Assembly (NCBI GenBank): GCA_947174295.1 | Contig: CAMWIG010000139.1 | Span: 1-5,670, forward strand | DNA from: an uncultured Alistipes sp. | GTDB lineage: Bacteria; Bacteroidota; Bacteroidia; Bacteroidales; Rikenellaceae | Direction: 5' to 3' | DNA length: 5,670 nucleotides | Made by a program: the position numbers and the translations under genes | The notes under the pieces: generated by a model | The model's input: only the letters and a program-made list of their open reading frames with translations | The model's database searches: none | Told to the model about the DNA's origin: nothing | Part shown: one piece after another, positions 3,729 to 5,670 of the stretch | Layout: every line of letters starts with the position of its first letter | Position numbering within the stretch: the stretch's first letter is position 1

Positions 3729-5670
3729 TCAGTCGTTTACTTCGACCCGGACGCTCGCGATGACACTCCGCGAATCGCGGCAGACCTCGATCTCGTACAC
3801 TCCGGCATCGACCGTCCAGTCGCCCCGGTGCACGTCCCAATAGGCGAATGCCTCCGCCCCGAGTTCGAAATCCACACGCACGGACTCTCCGGCCGGGATG
3901 AACACCTTGCGGAACCATTTCAGTTCGTGATGCGGACGCTCCACCGCCGGAGCGACAGGCCGCACGTAAATCTGCACCGTTTCGCAACCATCCATCTTTC
4001 CGGCATTCACGACGTCGACATGGCCGGCGACACCCGCCGAGCCGTTGCCGGCTATTTCGAGATTGTCGTACTCGAATGTCGTGTAGCTCAATCCGTAGCC
4101 GAACGTAAATTCGGGCTCGGCAGCCGCCGTATCGAAATAGCGGTAGCCGACTTGCAGCTTTTCGCCGTACACGACCGTGCCGTCGTCTTCATAACCGAAT
4201 TTGCGACAAGGAGCATCGTCGAGTCTGCGCGGCCAAGTGAACGGCATGCGCCCCGAAGGATTGACCCGTCCGAACAGCACGTTCGCGACTGCCGTACCTC
4301 CCTCCATGCCGGGATACCATGCCTCGACAAGCGAGGAGACGTGCGGCAGCCATCCGCCGATCTCCAAGGGCGAACCGTTGATTAGCACCACGTGCGTATT
4401 GCGGTTGAGCTCGGCGAGGCGGACAATCAGCCGCTCCTGCAACTCGGGGAATGTCAGACTCACGCGATCGCGGCCTTCGGTGTCAAGGCTGTGGTCGATG
4501 CCGCCCACGAACACCACCGCATCGGCCTTGCGAGCGGCCCGTTCGATGCGCTTCCACTGCTGCGAGACCAGTTCGGTCTGCGGACTCTGCCACTCGACCC
4601 GCAGAGCGGCGTCGCCGGTACCTTTGCGCCAGATGACGCACAGACGCAGCATCGCCCCCTTTTTCAAATCGAGACTGGCAGTCACCGTACCCTCGCCTTT
4701 GCCAGGATGGGCAATGGTCACGGGGGCACCGGCCCATTCGTTGTTGTAAACGTATGCGACACCTCCTCCGGCCGTAAAACGGAACGCGTACTTTCCGTCG
4801 ACGGGCGGAATGAATTTCAGTTCGTACCGCGCCTCGCTGAACTCATCCACGTCGATGGAGGGGTCGGGCGATTTCATCTCCCACATGAAGTCGATTTTGG
4901 GCTCCGTGCGCACAAGCGCAGGCTCGTCACTGCCTCTGACGAAATAGCGGGCCGAGAATCCGGCGCCTTCCGGCGACATTTCGGCCGTCAAGGGTTTGAA
5001 ATCGCCCAGCTCGTCCGACGAGATATAGGTGACCTTGTCTTCGCCCAGCAGCCGTCGGATGCCTTGCAGCACGGTAACCTCGTAGGTCGACTCCATCCAC
5101 GAACTGCCGCCCATGGCGCCAAGGCAAAAGCGCTTGTCGGCATTGGGTCCTATGACCAGCACGTTGCGCAGGCGCTTCTCGTTCAGAGGCAGTGCGCCAG
5201 CCTCGTTTTTCAGCAGCACGATGCCCTGTTCGGCAATCTCCAATGCCGTGCGATGGTGCTCGGGCGTGGAAATCTCGGCTCCGGCGGAGCGGTCCTCGCG
5301 GTCGAGAATGCCGATGTAGTCGTAAACGCGCAGAATGCGCCTCACCTTGTCGTCTATCACCTCGACGGGCACACGACCCGCCTTCACGGCTTCGAGCAGC
5401 GCCGTGCCGAAGCCGCACCGATCGCCGCCCGGCATCGAAACGTCCAGGCCGGCGAAAGCGGCCTTTTCGGTAGAGCGGGTCTGCAACCAGTCGGTCATGA
5501 CGAACCCCTCGAAACCCCAGCGATGTTTCAGGATGTCGGTAAGCATCTTGCGGCTGTCGCTCACGAACTCGAAGTTCATGCCGTTGGCCGAGGTCATGAC
5601 GGTCGGCACGTCGGCTTGCCGCACGGCTGCCTCGAAGGCCGGCAAATAGATTTCGTACATCGTGCGATCG
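3729..5670 (-). CDS. GH3 beta-glycosidase with PA14 insert (5'-partial, start lies beyond right edge)
   Basis: Retaining exo-acting glycoside hydrolase of family GH3, probably a beta-glucosidase or related activity; the substrate cannot be fixed from sequence. The reading frame stays open to the window edge (D-R-T precedes the first visible Met at 5660), so the true start and any signal peptide are missing. Numbering from that Met, the end of the TIM barrel is visible with the nucleophile Asp57 in GFVMTDW, then GLDVSMPGG (71-79). The GH3 C-terminal sandwich domain begins with IVLLKNEAGALPL (147-159) and VIGPNA (169-174). A PA14-like module (about 235-358) is inserted there, as in other PA14-type GH3 enzymes. 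The sandwich resumes at about 370 with the probable acid/base Glu395 in TEGRDR, then NGSPLEIGGW and AWYPGMEGG. FGYGLSYTTFEY (520-531) leads into a fibronectin-III-like tail (about 543-643). It ends in TGA at 3729 and is the first visible gene of the operon. No frameshift is seen. Confidence 0.96.
   Translation of the reverse strand, partial: DRTMYEIYLPAFEAAVRQADVPTVMTSANGMNFEFVSDSRKMLTDILKHRWGFEGFVMTDWLQTRSTEKAAFAGLDVSMPGGDRCGFGTALLEAVKAGRVPVEVIDDKVRRILRVYDYIGILDREDRSAGAEISTPEHHRTALEIAEQGIVLLKNEAGALPLNEKRLRNVLVIGPNADKRFCLGAMGGSSWMESTYEVTVLQGIRRLLGEDKVTYISSDELGDFKPLTAEMSPEGAGFSARYFVRGSDEPALVRTEPKIDFMWEMKSPDPSIDVDEFSEARYELKFIPPVDGKYAFRFTAGGGVAYVYNNEWAGAPVTIAHPGKGEGTVTASLDLKKGAMLRLCVIWRKGTGDAALRVEWQSPQTELVSQQWKRIERAARKADAVVFVGGIDHSLDTEGRDRVSLTFPELQERLIVRLAELNRNTHVVLINGSPLEIGGWLPHVSSLVEAWYPGMEGGTAVANVLFGRVNPSGRMPFTWPRRLDDAPCRKFGYEDDGTVVYGEKLQVGYRYFDTAAAEPEFTFGYGLSYTTFEYDNLEIAGNGSAGVAGHVDVVNAGKMDGCETVQIYVRPVAPAVERPHHELKWFRKVFIPAGESVRVDFELGAEAFAYWDVHRGDWTVDAGVYEIEVCRDSRSVIASVRVEVND

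Noticed and set aside
3828..4385. 185-codon open frame on the plus strand opposite the GH3 gene
   Set aside because: Antisense to conserved GH3 C-terminal motifs, with no family resemblance or start signal.

Overview
The window looks like a piece of a gut-type Bacteroidetes (Bacteroidota) chromosome, most likely an Alistipes/Rikenellaceae-like genome. The evidence is as follows. A promoter of the Bacteroidetes type (TTTG, 19-nt spacer, TAnnTTTG) precedes the tRNA gene. The coding start that can be seen in a gap (the GH2 gene) lacks a clear Shine-Dalgarno sequence. The tRNA has no encoded CCA. The content is secreted glycan degradation, and the coding DNA is clearly GC-rich, unlike the AT-richer Bacteroides. 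The genus is an inference; the phylum is well supported. Everything convincing lies on the minus strand.

Right to left, in the direction of transcription, positions 5670-722 hold a compact three-gene glycan-degradation operon. It starts with a large GH3 beta-glycosidase with an inserted PA14 domain (its N-terminus lies beyond the right edge). After a 47-bp AT-rich gap without a terminator comes a secreted GH2 beta-glycosidase. Its stop overlaps (ATGA) the start of a lipoprotein-type aldose 1-epimerase (GalM family). A strong intrinsic terminator at 661-695 closes the operon. The likely logic is that two retaining exo-glycosidases release beta-anomeric monosaccharides outside the cytoplasm and the mutarotase speeds their conversion to the anomer used by uptake or kinase steps. 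No SusC/SusD pair or regulator is inside the window, so a polysaccharide-utilization locus is plausible but not shown.

The left part (1-463) is a tRNA locus. A tRNA-Lys(CTT) gene (409-337, minus) has its own promoter (433-463) and a terminator (304-329). Further left, in bases 1-302, the last 20 nt of this tRNA region (T-loop to just past the discriminator base) recur twice as orphan copies, spaced 144 and 158 nt apart. Each orphan is abutted on its 5' side by a hairpin that shares no sequence with the other, and on its 3' side by a terminator hairpin. Copy 1 and the genuine copy share 55 identical nt, including the terminator; copy 2 has an unrelated terminator stem. This looks like scars of repeated integration or duplication at a tRNA 3' end, or less likely an array of tRNA-tail small RNAs. 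It is the most unusual thing in the window. Bases 464-660 hold only a 22-bp perfect AT palindrome that abuts the tRNA promoter and some weak inverted repeats.
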